Assembly (NCBI RefSeq): GCF_017301735.1
Contig: NZ_CP071090.1
Location: 3,958,001 to 4,022,000 of the forward strand
DNA from: Pyxidicoccus parkwaysis
GTDB taxonomy: Bacteria > Myxococcota > Myxococcia > Myxococcales > Myxococcaceae
DNA: 64,000 nucleotides
Reading direction: 5' to 3'
Of the stretch, positions 1-23,219 are shown in pieces. The notes under the pieces were generated by a model, which saw only the letters and a list, made by a program, of their open reading frames with translations, searched no databases and was not told the origin of the DNA. Made by a program: the position numbers and the translations under genes. Numbering within the stretch: the stretch's first letter is position 1; every line of letters starts with the position of its first letter.

Positions 1-11786
<11,786 letters not shown>

Positions 11787-11879
11787 GGCGGCGGCGCTCT
11801 TCCGTCCGGTTATCAACGGGGCGCCTCATATCAGGCTGTGCCCCCGATTAAAGATTGGACAGAGACGTCGCACTGTTAC

Positions 11880-11907
11880 CCCTGCTCTGGATTTACCCAG
11901 AGCAGGG
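11880..11907. terminator. Stem-loop between Hsp70 gene and NRPS-A
   Basis: Perfect 11-base inverted repeat: CCCTGCTCTGG at 11880-11890, six-base loop, CCAGAGCAGGG at 11897-11907. It lies just downstream of the Hsp70 stop (11940) and about 95 bases upstream of the NRPS-A start, both on the minus strand. No clear U-run follows on either strand, so it could end Hsp70 transcripts or be a regulatory hairpin in the NRPS-A leader. Confidence 0.5.
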
Positions 11908-11939
11908 AATAAACGCACTGCGTGAGCAAGAATGCGAGC

Positions 11940-14288
11940 TCAAGGCCTGTTGAACAGATTCTTGAGCCAGCCCATGAAGCCTTTCTGCTTCGGCGCAGTA
12001 ACCACAGGCGTTGTCACGTGTGAGGCAGACGGTGCCTGGGTGGTTCCGCGTGCGGGCGTGTGCTTCGGCGCGGCGTGAGACGGAGTCACCGGTGTATTGC
12101 CATTCGTTGGCGGCTTCGCGGGTGCCGTAGGACCCGTGGCTGTCGCACCAACGTGAGGTGCAGCAGCGGCAGGCTTCTCCGCTTCGAGCTGTGCCACCTT
12201 CGCCTTCACGGCCTCCGGTGTGTGTCGCGTGGAGAAGGTGCTCGACACCTCACGGCTCGTGGAGGTCTCACGCGCCGTCACCTTCAACAGTGACTCGTTG
12301 TTCACCTCGAAGGTGATGGAGACCTGCACGGCGCCGCGCGGTTTCTTCGGCAGGCCCGTGAGCTTCACCGTGCCGAGGAACTCGTTGTCCGCCGCCTTGT
12401 CCGAGTCACCCTGAAACACCGTGAGCTCCAGCTCGGTCTGCTCGTCGCGGTGCGTGGTCAGCGTGTAGCTCTTCGTCGAAGGCAGCGAGATGTTTCGCTC
12501 CAACACGGGCTTGAAGCGCCCACCGGGCAGCCCCACGCCGATGGCCATGGGCAGCACGTCGATGAGCACCACGCCCTCGAGCTGTCCCAGGCTGTGCGCG
12601 AGCAGCGCCGCGCCCATGGCCACGGCCTCGTCCGGGTGCACGCCCTTGCTGGGCGGCTTGCCGAAGAACCTGGTGATCTTCTCGTGCACCAGCGGGAAGC
12701 GGCTCTGACCTCCGACGAGGATGACCTCGTCCACGTCCTTCGGGCCCAGCCCCTTCGCCTCGAGCACTTCCTTGCAGACCTGCACGGTGCGGTCGACGAG
12801 CCCCTCGGTCAGCTCGATGAGCTTCTGTCGCGTCAGCGTGACGTCGAGGTCATACGGCTTGTCGTCGATCATCGTCACGAAGGCCACGTGCACGCGCATC
12901 TCCTGGCGCTCGGAGAGGGCGCACTTGGCGCGCTCGGCGGCGTCGTTGATGCGCTGCATGGCCACGCGGTCGCCCTGGAAGGGACGGCCGGTCTTCTTCT
13001 GGAACTCCTCCAGGAGGTACGCGACGATGGCGTTGTCGAAGTCGAGCCCGCCGAGGAACGTGTCACCGCCGGTGGAGATGACCTCGTAGACGTTGTCGCT
13101 CAGCTCCAGCACGGACGCGTCGAACGTGCCGCCGCCCAGGTCGTACACCAGCACGCGCTGGTTCAGCTTCTTGCCGTAGCCGTACGCGAGCGCCGCCGCG
13201 GTGGGCTCGTTGAGGATGCGCTCCACGTACAGGCCGGCCAGCTTGCCGGCCTCACGCACCGCCTGGCGCTGGTTGTCGTTGTAGTACGCGGGGACGGTGA
13301 TGACCGCACGGGACACCGGCTGCCCGAGCTGGTTCTGCGCCACCTCGCGCACCTCGCGGAGGATGAGCGCGGAGATCTGCTGGAGCGTGTAGACGCGCTC
13401 GCCCAGCTTCACGCCCGCGTCGCCGTTCTCGCCGGGGGCAATCTCGTAGTGGAAGCGGTCCTTGATGTTCTCCACGACAGGCGACGCGTAGGGCCGGCCC
13501 ACCAGCCGCTTCGCGCCGTACACCGTCTGGCGCGGGTTTGTGAGCATCTGCCCCTTGGCGGGGTGGCCCACCACCAGCTTGCCGCGCGTGTTGACGGCGA
13601 TGATGGAGGGCACCGTGTTGTGACCCTCGCGGCTGTGCAACACCCCGGGCCGCCCGCCGCGCACGTAGGCCGCGCACGAGTTCGTCGTCCCCAGGTCGAT
13701 GCCGATGATGAGCCCCGTCCGCTTGGGCTCCTCCGTGTTCAGGTCCAGCGCCGCGTCCGTCATCATGACGGGACCCGCTGGCGGCGCCGCGGCCGCCGCA
13801 CCGCTGGAAGCCCCCGCCGGAGTCGCTGGAGCCGCGCCCGTGGGAGCGGCTGGTGAGGCCGGCGCAGGAGCAGGGGAGAGGGCAGCCACCGGCGCGGCCG
13901 CCTGAGGTGGGACGGTGTAATCCGCCGCTCCCACGCCATTGGGCACCGGGGGAACGTCCGACTGAGCGTGCGGCAGGGCGACGACGGCCGAATCGAGGAA
14001 CCGGCGCGTGCCCGGATCCACGTTGAGGAAGCGCAGGCCCATGCCCGTGACGCCCTGGCCCCCTTGTCCTGTGACGAAGTGGACGATGGCCGAGGCGAAG
14101 ATGATCCGCTCGCCGCTCGCCAGCTTCAGGTCGAGCGTGACGACCGTGCCAGGGGGCTTCACCGCGCGGGCACGCAGGTAGATGCCACCCCGGGTGATGT
14201 TGCCGCCGTACTTCGCCAGGAACTCTTCGGGCGTCGCGAAGGGCAGCTTCACGACCAGCCCGACCGCAGCCTGATTCGAATCCGTCAA
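11940..14288 (-). CDS. Hsp70/DnaK-family chaperone with N-terminal PilZ-like domain
   Basis: 782 residues in three parts. Residues 1-105 resemble the PilZ-like paralogous domain common in myxobacteria (for example NITRGGIYLRA near 30). Residues 106-190 are an Ala/Pro-rich linker. From about 193 an Hsp70 ATPase follows, with IGIDLGTTNS (phosphate 1), VYDLGGGTFD (phosphate 2) and VILVGGQSR, then a beta-sandwich substrate domain. The usual helical lid is replaced by a low-complexity Ala/Thr/Pro tail ending in a short Trp/Phe-containing segment (WLKNLF), and no EEVD-type end is seen. This is therefore not the housekeeping DnaK. A special chaperone that senses a ligand or binds the envelope is an inference; M. 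xanthus has other atypical Hsp70s, such as SglK, linked to motility. It is divergent from guaB. Confidence 0.92.
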   Translation of the reverse strand: MTDSNQAAVGLVVKLPFATPEEFLAKYGGNITRGGIYLRARAVKPPGTVVTLDLKLASGERIIFASAIVHFVTGQGGQGVTGMGLRFLNVDPGTRRFLDSAVVALPHAQSDVPPVPNGVGAADYTVPPQAAAPVAALSPAPAPASPAAPTGAAPATPAGASSGAAAAAPPAGPVMMTDAALDLNTEEPKRTGLIIGIDLGTTNSCAAYVRGGRPGVLHSREGHNTVPSIIAVNTRGKLVVGHPAKGQMLTNPRQTVYGAKRLVGRPYASPVVENIKDRFHYEIAPGENGDAGVKLGERVYTLQQISALILREVREVAQNQLGQPVSRAVITVPAYYNDNQRQAVREAGKLAGLYVERILNEPTAAALAYGYGKKLNQRVLVYDLGGGTFDASVLELSDNVYEVISTGGDTFLGGLDFDNAIVAYLLEEFQKKTGRPFQGDRVAMQRINDAAERAKCALSERQEMRVHVAFVTMIDDKPYDLDVTLTRQKLIELTEGLVDRTVQVCKEVLEAKGLGPKDVDEVILVGGQSRFPLVHEKITRFFGKPPSKGVHPDEAVAMGAALLAHSLGQLEGVVLIDVLPMAIGVGLPGGRFKPVLERNISLPSTKSYTLTTHRDEQTELELTVFQGDSDKAADNEFLGTVKLTGLPKKPRGAVQVSITFEVNNESLLKVTARETSTSREVSSTFSTRHTPEAVKAKVAQLEAEKPAAAAPHVGATATGPTAPAKPPTNGNTPVTPSHAAPKHTPARGTTQAPSASHVTTPVVTAPKQKGFMGWLKNLFNRP

Positions 14289-14387
14289 AGCCGGTTCCTG
14301 CGCCGAGAGGGGAAAACCCTTGTGATTATTGCCCGAAGTCCGAGGGAACGGGCGTCAAAAAGAAGACCCTTCCGTGTTGCGGACTGA

Positions 14388-15920
<1,533 letters not shown>

Positions 15921-15930
15921 CGCGCACGGT

Positions 15931-15954
15931 AGGGGCCCTGTTCTCGGGGCCCTT
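15931..15954 (+). terminator. GC-rich stem-loop after guaB
   Basis: AGGGGCCC at 15931-15938 can pair with GGGGCCCTT at 15946-15954 around a 7-base loop, with one bulge. It starts 10 bases after the guaB stop. The T-run is short (TTCG), so this is a weak intrinsic terminator candidate. Confidence 0.5.
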
Positions 15955-15976
15955 CGCTCGTGGCAGGCGCGGAATG

Positions 15977-16007
15977 AAAAGGGCCCCGGCCATCTGGCGG
16001 GGCCCTT
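15977..16007 (-). terminator. Terminator of the minus-strand lipoprotein gene
   Basis: AAGGGCCCC (15979-15987) pairs with GGGGCCCTT (15999-16007). Read on the minus strand, the stem is followed by TTTT (15980-15977), a good intrinsic terminator about 35 bases beyond the stop of the lipoprotein gene. Confidence 0.7.
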
Positions 16008-16039
16008 CGTGCTTCACGGAGTCGGAAGCGGGCGGGTGA

Positions 16040-16678
16040 CTACTTGCCGCGCTTGCGACCACCGCCGCTGCTGGTGCCTCCGGAGGACTCCTCGGCGGCC
16101 GGCGCGGACGCCGGGGCCACCTTCTTCTCCGCGTTGGCCACGCGGTTGAGCAGCGAGTCCTTGTCGTCCGGCTCCAGCGTCTCAATCGCCTGGCGCAGGG
16201 TGTTGAAGTCGAGGCGGGCCACCGTGACGGTATTGCCACCCTTGATTTCCTGGACGGTGGGCACGTCCACCAGCTCGCGGATGTAGGTCTCGAACTCCAC
16301 GCGGACGTCGGCGGTCTGCTGCACGCACGTCTCCTTGGCGTTGACGAGCTGCTGGCTGCCCTCGCGGTAGCTCAGGTCCGGGTTGCGGTTCATCGCATCC
16401 TCGAAAGTCGCAGTGCGCTTGCGGAGCGAGGAGTACAGCTCGATGTAGTCCACCAGCCGGTCCGTCTCGGGGCGGTTGACGTTGCGCGCCTTGTTCAGCG
16501 GCTCCGTGGTGTCGTCACACGTGAGCTTCTGGAGCTCGGCGGCTCCCGGTGTGTCCTTGACGGCCAGGTTCTGCGTTTCCCGGTCCAGACGCTCGTCGGA
16601 GGTGATCTCCTTCACGCAACCTGGGGCGGACAGCATGAGCAGCGTCACGGCAGTGGGGGCGGACAGGCGGCGGAGCAT
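16040..16678 (-). CDS. Putative lipoprotein of unknown function
   Basis: 212 residues from the ATG at 16678, which has GAGG five bases upstream. An upstream TTG at 16693 is in frame, but the ATG gives a more normal lipoprotein signal peptide. Residues 1-20 form a hydrophobic signal ending in SAPGC, a plausible lipobox. The mature part is mostly helical and charged, with a Gly/Ser/Arg/Lys tail (GGGRKRGK). No enzyme motif is visible. It lies between guaB and guaA on the opposite strand; its start is 100 bases from the guaA start, so the two share a divergent promoter region. Confidence 0.75.
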   Translation of the reverse strand: MLRRLSAPTAVTLLMLSAPGCVKEITSDERLDRETQNLAVKDTPGAAELQKLTCDDTTEPLNKARNVNRPETDRLVDYIELYSSLRKRTATFEDAMNRNPDLSYREGSQQLVNAKETCVQQTADVRVEFETYIRELVDVPTVQEIKGGNTVTVARLDFNTLRQAIETLEPDDKDSLLNRVANAEKKVAPASAPAAEESSGGTSSGGGRKRGK

Positions 16679-16778
16679 CCAGGCCTCGAACAATTGAAGG
16701 TACTTGGGCGTTGATTTCCAGAAGTTTGTAGCGATAAGGGCCCCCAGCCGTCAACGACGCCCCCCTTGGAGACCCCCG

Positions 16779-18332
<1,554 letters not shown>

Positions 18333-18388
18333 GCGCCGGGCCCGGGCAGGGTAGGGCGTAGCGGTCCACGGCAGGGTGTTTCAAAGCA

Positions 18389-18424
18389 AAGAGGCTGCCC
18401 GGAAACGAACCCGGGCAGCCTCTT
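18389..18424. terminator. Bidirectional terminator between guaA and the S46 peptidase gene
   Basis: AAGAGGCTGCCCGG at 18389-18402 pairs perfectly with CCGGGCAGCCTCTT at 18411-18424. Each arm ends in a short A- or T-rich tract. It lies between two convergent genes. Confidence 0.8.
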
Positions 18425-18475
18425 CGTGCTTCAGGGCCCGGCGAGCTTCACCGGGCCCCTATGCGGCGGGACGAC

Positions 18476-20572
18476 TCACCCCGCCGGGTTGGCCTTCACG
18501 GGCGGCACCTTGGTGCTGCCGGGGCGCAGCTCCTCGAGGACGCGGGTGGCGCCGTAGATCTTCTGCAGCGCCTCGATGATGGCGTCGCTGTGGACGGCCA
18601 CCGTGCGGTTCACGCTCTCGTCGAAGCCGTACTCGCCACCGAGCGACTGGATGTTGCCGTCGAACACGAGGCCGACAATCTCACCGTCCTTGTTGATCAT
18701 CGGCGAGCCGGAGTTGCCGCCGATGATGTCGTTGGTGGTGACGAAGTTCATGCCCGTCTTGCCGTCGAGGATGTTCTGGGCCTTCAGCCAGGACTTCGGC
18801 AGGGCGAACGGGTCCTCGCCGGTGTGACGCTCGAAGGTGCCGGCCATCTGGGTGATGGGAGCCACCTGCTTGCCGTCCTCCATGTAGCCCTTCACCGAGC
18901 CGTAGGACACGCGCGGGCTGAAGGTGGCGTCCGGGTACTGGTTGGTGCCGTAGACCTCGAACTTCGCCTTGGCGATGAGCTCGCTGTTCTTGCGGACGAC
19001 GGCTTCGATGTTCTCCTCGACGTTCTTGCGGACCGCGCGGGCATCCGGGTCCACGAGCTTCGCCAGCGCAATCATCGGGTCCTTGGAGGCGTCCACGGCG
19101 GCCTTGCCACCGTCGAACAGGGCCTGGCGGGCCTTCACGTCGATGAGCTTCGTGCCCTTCACGACGCGGGTGGCCAGCGTCGCCGGCGAGTCCTTGCCGA
19201 GCACCTTCTTCACGAACGGGTGATCCGCGCCCAGCTCCTCACGCATCTTGGTGAGGCCGAACGTCAGGCGGGCAATCTCCAGCTCCGGGTAGATGGGGGC
19301 GGGGCTGAACAGTTGGGCCTTGAGAGCGGGCAGGCCGGCCTGGTTGAACTCACGCAGGCGCTGGCCGTTCTCCTTGGGGAGCTCCTCGGCGGCGCGCACC
19401 AGCGTGCGGGCAATCTGGAACGTGGTGGCGGACAGACCCTGGCCCTGCTCCATGTAGCCCAGCTCCTTGCGGACGTGGGCGAGCTGCTCTTCGGCCTTGG
19501 CGATCTCATCCCACGCCGCGCCGTACTTCTTCTTCATCTCCGGGTTGGCGTCGACCTTCTTGCGCAGCTCCTGCTCCGCGGCGACCTTCTGCGCGAAGAA
19601 GTTCTTGTCGACGAGCGCCTCGTGACGGCCCTTCATGGCCTTGATGGCGTTCTCCACGCCGAACAGCATGTTGTTGGAGATGCGCTTCTGCTCGGGGCCA
19701 CGGCGCTGGAACTCGGTCACCATGCCGCGCATCTCGGAGAGATAGATGAGCGTCTTGGGGAGGACCACGTCGCGCTGGAACTCCAGCTCGGAGATGGACA
19801 GCCCGCGCGAGGTGCGGCCGGGGTTGCCGGACACGAAGGTGAGCTCACCCTCCTTGGCGCCGTGCTCGGACCACTTGAAGTAGGTGTCCTTGGTGTTGGC
19901 CGGCTTGCCGTCCTGGTAGACGCGCACGAACGACACGTCGAGGTCGTAGCGGGGGAACTCGAAGTTGTCCGGGTCGCCGCCGAAGAAGGCGATGGCGTGC
20001 TCGGGGGCCATCACCAGGCGCACGTCCTGGAAGCGGCGGTACTTGTACAGGTTGTACTTGCCGCCCTGGTACAGCGTGACGACATCGCAGCGGACCTTGG
20101 CATCACCGGCGGAGCAGGCCTGCTCCAGCTCGGACATCTTCGCCTTGAGGGTGTCCGCGTACTGCTTGCCGGACATGCCCTGGGTGGCCTTGCCCAGCGT
20201 GTCGGTGACGTCGGTGATGCTCTCGAGCTGGTTGATCTCCATGGCCGGACACTGCTTCTCCTCGGCCTGGGTCTTCGCGTAGAAGCCGTTGGCGATGTAG
20301 TCCTTCTTCGCCGTGGAGAGCTGCTCGATGCAGCCGCGGGCACAGTGGTGGTTCGTCATCACCAGACCGTCCGGCGACACGAAGCTCGCCGAGCACCCAC
20401 CCGCGAGCCGCACCGACGACAGGCGCACCTTGTCCAGCCACTCCTGCGTCGGCTCGAAGCCGTACTTCTCCTTCACCTTGGCGGCCGGGAAGTTGTTGTA
20501 GGTCCACATTCCCTCGTCGGCCAGCGCGGGCGCCGCACCGAGAAGGGTGGCAATCACGAACAAGCGCTTCAT
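18476..20572 (-). CDS. S46-family dipeptidyl peptidase, secreted
   Basis: 698 residues, typical for the S46 (DPP7/DPP11) family, which removes dipeptides from peptide N-termini in the periplasm or at the cell surface. The signal peptide is about residues 1-19 (LLGAAPALA then DEG). The catalytic His is in VMTNHHC near residue 75, an Asp in YDLDVSFVRVY, and the Ser in IIGGNSGSP. A charged helical domain in the middle is typical of the family. The ATG at 20572 follows a GGA-containing ribosome site. It may help digest prey protein, which fits a predatory myxobacterium (inference). I cannot tell hydrophobic from acidic P1 specificity by eye. Confidence 0.93.
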   Translation of the reverse strand: MKRLFVIATLLGAAPALADEGMWTYNNFPAAKVKEKYGFEPTQEWLDKVRLSSVRLAGGCSASFVSPDGLVMTNHHCARGCIEQLSTAKKDYIANGFYAKTQAEEKQCPAMEINQLESITDVTDTLGKATQGMSGKQYADTLKAKMSELEQACSAGDAKVRCDVVTLYQGGKYNLYKYRRFQDVRLVMAPEHAIAFFGGDPDNFEFPRYDLDVSFVRVYQDGKPANTKDTYFKWSEHGAKEGELTFVSGNPGRTSRGLSISELEFQRDVVLPKTLIYLSEMRGMVTEFQRRGPEQKRISNNMLFGVENAIKAMKGRHEALVDKNFFAQKVAAEQELRKKVDANPEMKKKYGAAWDEIAKAEEQLAHVRKELGYMEQGQGLSATTFQIARTLVRAAEELPKENGQRLREFNQAGLPALKAQLFSPAPIYPELEIARLTFGLTKMREELGADHPFVKKVLGKDSPATLATRVVKGTKLIDVKARQALFDGGKAAVDASKDPMIALAKLVDPDARAVRKNVEENIEAVVRKNSELIAKAKFEVYGTNQYPDATFSPRVSYGSVKGYMEDGKQVAPITQMAGTFERHTGEDPFALPKSWLKAQNILDGKTGMNFVTTNDIIGGNSGSPMINKDGEIVGLVFDGNIQSLGGEYGFDESVNRTVAVHSDAIIEALQKIYGATRVLEELRPGSTKVPPVKANPAG

Positions 20573-20642
20573 GAACAGGTCCTTTCCAGAACCGGGGGGA
20601 CGCCGCGTTCTGCGGGAACCTCCCGGCTGGGGTCAAGCAGCC

Positions 20643-20667
20643 AAAAAGGCCGGGAATAATTCCCGGC
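20643..20667 (-). terminator. Intrinsic terminator or attenuator in the S46 leader
   Basis: GCCGGGAA at 20649-20656 and TTCCCGGC at 20660-20667 form a perfect 8-bp stem with a three-base loop. On the minus strand it is followed after two bases by TTTTT (20647-20643). It is about 70 bases upstream of the S46 start and in the same direction, so it either ends an upstream small RNA or attenuates the peptidase message. Confidence 0.65.
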
Positions 20668-20702
20668 GCACGGAACATGCGAGCGGCGGTTCGATTCCGT
20701 GC
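20668..20702 (-). ncRNA. Stem-loop directly before the terminator; possible leader or small RNA
   Basis: GCACGGAA at 20668-20675 and TTCCGTGC at 20695-20702 form a perfect 8-bp stem with a 19-base loop, immediately abutting the terminator hairpin. Two adjacent stems followed by a T-run suggest the 3' part of a structured minus-strand RNA. Its 5' end and function are not visible. Confidence 0.35.
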
Positions 20703-21038
20703 CGCCGCACCGATGCGCTACGTCGGTTCTCCCTGGGGATTGCGCGCAAGACAGCACGAATTCCGGGCACAAGAAGAGACAACGGACCCCAGCAAAAAAT
20801 GTCGCAATACGCCGGGTCGAAAGGGCTCGGGCGGGCGACCTGCCAGGGGCTGGCGCGGCGCGTTGTGCGTCGGATCCGGGATCAGCGTGGTCGCTTCTGG
20901 GAAACGGCGTGTCAGTCACCCGGCGCGCGGGCCTCTGCTGAAGCCCGTGGCGTGGGTTCGCGGTGGGTGCTACCGGAGCTTCACGACGCGCTCGGATGAC
21001 GCTGCCGTCCCGAGAGCGGACATTCTGGGAGACGAGCC

Positions 21039-21731
21039 ATGGATACGACGAAGCGGCCGTATGTCATCTGCCATATGGTTCCGTCCGTCGACGGGCGCAT
21101 CGTGGTGAAGCACTGGGGGCTCCCGAAGGGCGTCGTGGGCGAATACGAGGCCACGGCGGGGACCTTCGACGCGGATGCGTGGATCATCGGCCGGGTGTCC
21201 ATGGAGCCGTATGCCGGGAAGTCCAGGGTCCCCAAGCGCAGGGACTCGAGGCCGATTCCGCGCACGGACTTCATCGCTCGGCGGGACGCGGAGGCGTATG
21301 CCATCGCGTTGGATCCGTCCGGGAAGCTCACGTGGAAGTCGGCCTCGATTGACGAGGAGCACGTCATCACGGTGCTGACCGAGGCGGTGTCGGATGACTA
21401 CCTGGCGTTCCTCCAGGCCCGGGGCGTTTCGTACGTGTTCGGCGGGAAGACGCGGTTGAGCCTGCCGAGGGTGCTCCAGAAGCTGCGGAAGGAGTTCGGC
21501 ATCAAGAAGCTGCTTCTGGAGGGTGGCGGGAAGATCAACGGCTCGTTCCTGGCCGCCGACCTCATCGATGAGCTGAGCATCCTGGTCGCCCCGGTCGCGG
21601 ATGGCGGCGTTGGGACCCCGTCGCTGTTCGACGTGAAGCCCGGAAGGGGGCCTGCGCGAAATCTCAAGCTGGTCTCGGTGGAGCAGCGCAGGGGCGATCT
21701 GCTCTGGGTTCGCTACAAGGTGAAGCGGTAG
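21039..21731 (+). CDS. RibD C-terminal / dihydrofolate reductase-like pyrimidine reductase
   Basis: 230 residues, matching single-domain RibD-C proteins that use NAD(P)H. The N-terminus HMVPSVDGRI fits the family start, WIIGRVSMEPY is the alpha/beta core, and LLLEGGGKINGSFL followed by DLIDELSILVAPV is the diagnostic RibD-C signature. No deaminase domain is present and no riboflavin genes are nearby, so it is probably a general reductase of unknown substrate rather than RibD itself. The ATG follows GGGAGA at a good distance. The gene stands alone. Confidence 0.88.
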   Translation: MDTTKRPYVICHMVPSVDGRIVVKHWGLPKGVVGEYEATAGTFDADAWIIGRVSMEPYAGKSRVPKRRDSRPIPRTDFIARRDAEAYAIALDPSGKLTWKSASIDEEHVITVLTEAVSDDYLAFLQARGVSYVFGGKTRLSLPRVLQKLRKEFGIKKLLLEGGGKINGSFLAADLIDELSILVAPVADGGVGTPSLFDVKPGRGPARNLKLVSVEQRRGDLLWVRYKVKR

Positions 21732-21776
21732 GTCCGCCGTGGGCCATGGGGCTCCGGATGCTGGACCGCAGGCGGC

Positions 21777-22214
21777 TCAGCTCCGGGCCTGGGCGCGCAG
21801 GAGCGTGTCCAAGTACTTCATTTCGCCGGCCGTGAGGTTGTGCCCGGCAGGCAGCTCCACCGCGTGCGCCTTCATGCATTTCGCGGCCTCCGTGATGGTG
21901 TCGAACAGGTCTCGGTGACCCTCTTTGTCATCTCCCTGCGGCTGGCACAGCGGCAGGGTCCGTCTCGTGGTCGCCTTGAGCGTGCACGACGGTCGCCGAG
22001 CCATCCGCGCCAGCGGGGACTGCACGGTGTGGTTCTCGTTGGCGAAGAACTCGAAGCGGGCGGGTGACTCACACCCGAGCGTCGGCACCGAGCGGAGGCT
22101 GCTGGTGAAGCGGCTCGAGCGCATCCGCGAGGATGTTGGGCGACCTCTGAGAGCCGGAGACACGCCGTCGGAGCCAGGACGGGGCCGGGGGCGAAATCGG
22201 CTTCGGGAGCCCAT
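21777..22214 (-). CDS. Hypothetical protein, uncertain
   Basis: 145 residues. The first 45 are Arg/Pro/Ser-rich and look non-native; from about residue 50 the sequence (SPARFEFFANENH) is more protein-like and ends in a charged helix (LTAGEMKYLDTLL). A start at the internal Met near residue 31 is possible. Two Cys lie near 81 and 89 and one near 113. I do not recognise a family. Support is that the frame fills an otherwise empty stretch and that an operator-like palindrome (22228-22241) lies just upstream. Confidence 0.35.
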   Translation of the reverse strand: MGSRSRFRPRPRPGSDGVSPALRGRPTSSRMRSSRFTSSLRSVPTLGCESPARFEFFANENHTVQSPLARMARRPSCTLKATTRRTLPLCQPQGDDKEGHRDLFDTITEAAKCMKAHAVELPAGHNLTAGEMKYLDTLLRAQARS

Positions 22215-22639
22215 AGGCTTAGTTTACATAACGCATGTTATCGGACCTCGTGACAGAGGGGAGGCCTGGGCTTCATAGTGACCTTCGCGTGTCGCTCCGT
22301 GGGTTCGCTCCGGGCCTCCGTGGCGCACGAATCGAGGTTCGCCTGTGAGCCGTCGTCGTCGGCATCGCCGCTTCCCGAACCGTCGTTCCGAACCGTTATG
22401 GCTCCGCCCTGTTCGAACCGCCGAGTCTCAGGTGGCGGCAGCGCCCGAGGAACCGCGAAAGCCGGCGCCCGGTTCGACGCCAGCTGCCGGCTGGAGACCT
22501 CTTCCGGAGCCTGGTGGCTCAGCGGACGGGGCTGACGGCTCGTAACCTGTTCAGCGCTGCCACTTCGGCTGAGGCTTGGCCGCCTGCATGGCACTCCGTG
22601 CTTTCCGGAGCCCGTTCGCGCGCGTACCGTGGCCGGCCC
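22215..22639. other. Intergenic stretch of 425 bases
   Basis: Contains the AT-rich palindrome at 22228-22241. Otherwise I see only GC-rich sequence with no convincing gene, RNA or terminator. Confidence 0.5.
22228..22241. promoter_or_regulatory. Operator-like palindrome ATAAC-N4-GTTAT
   Basis: ATAAC (22228-22232) and GTTAT (22237-22241) are perfect inverted halves around GCAT, inside an AT-rich island that stands out in GC-rich DNA. It lies 14 bases upstream of the minus-strand hypothetical gene. A dimeric repressor (TetR or similar) site is a reasonable guess; no matching regulator gene is in the window. Confidence 0.4.
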
Positions 22640-23182
22640 ATGCGTTTCCTTCGATTCGGTCTGGTCGCAGTCACCTGCTGTGGTGCCCTGGTGCTGGCCG
22701 GCTGCCCCGAAAAGCCGGCGGCCACGTCCGATGCCGGTGCCCCCGAGGCCGTCCAGGCCCCCGCGACGCCTCCGCCCGCGCGATTCTCTCTGACCTACCA
22801 GTCCCCTGATGCCGGCCAGGCCGAGATCTCCCTGGCGCCGGATGAACAGCCTCTGATCGAGCCCACGTCGGAGTTCGAATTGCGCAGCTCCGTGGGCCTC
22901 CGGAACTACCGGGTCCGTCTCTTCGACGAGGCCGAGCGCGCCATGGTCTCCGATGACGATGTCGAGGAATCCGACGCCGGGCTCGTGTACCGCATCCACC
23001 TGCCGCAGCCCCTCAAGACCGGCTTTGAGTACACGCTCGTCGTCGACGCCCAGACCGGCTCGGGCTTCACCGATACGCTGGGCCGTGAGGTCGAAGAGCT
23101 CCGGAGCACGTTCCAGGTCGCCGGCGAGAAGGAAAAGCCGGCTCCGCCGCCTCCGCCGGCCAAGAAGAAGAAGCGCAAGTAG
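22640..23182 (+). CDS. Putative lipoprotein of unknown function
   Basis: 180 residues from the ATG at 22640. Residues 1-20 form a lipoprotein signal peptide ending in VLAGC, an excellent lipobox. An Ala/Pro linker follows, then from about residue 50 a beta-rich domain with features of Ig-like folds (FELRSSVGLRNYRVRLF, YTLVVDAQTGSGF). The tail is Pro-rich then Lys/Arg-rich (AKKKKRK). No enzyme motif. The gene is convergent with the DUF3014-like gene, and the repeat array fills the gap between them. Confidence 0.8.
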   Translation: MRFLRFGLVAVTCCGALVLAGCPEKPAATSDAGAPEAVQAPATPPPARFSLTYQSPDAGQAEISLAPDEQPLIEPTSEFELRSSVGLRNYRVRLFDEAERAMVSDDDVEESDAGLVYRIHLPQPLKTGFEYTLVVDAQTGSGFTDTLGREVEELRSTFQVAGEKEKPAPPPPPAKKKKRK

Positions 23183-23219
23183 CCCGTGGCGCGGTTCGTT
23201 CGGCCCCTGGCGGTCTCCA

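Larger units (their letters stand above)
20573..21038. other. 466-base non-coding stretch upstream of the S46 gene
   Basis: No convincing gene. It holds two back-to-back hairpins described separately (20643-20702) and a T-arm-like sequence, GGTTCGATTCC at 20688-20698, without the rest of a tRNA. The remainder is a GC-rich spacer with promoter duty for the divergent S46 and RibD-like genes. Open frames across it have no start signals or protein-like composition. Confidence 0.6.

Noticed and set aside
16704..16778. Longer guaA start at an upstream ATG
   Set aside because: The added residues are Arg/Pro-rich and unlike any GuaA; GTG at 16779 has the better ribosome site.
18461..20659. Plus-strand frame opposite the S46 peptidase gene
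   Set aside because: Antisense shadow; the peptidase has signal peptide and catalytic residues on the minus strand.
20638..20712. tRNA suggested by GGTTCGATTCC and a following CACC
   Set aside because: The acceptor 5' strand, D-arm and anticodon arm cannot be found, and the last T-stem pair mismatches. I keep it only as a T-arm-like sequence within a hairpin.
22238..22999. Minus-strand 253-codon frame overlapping the lipoprotein gene
   Set aside because: Antisense to a lipoprotein with a clear signal and lipobox; its composition is atypical.
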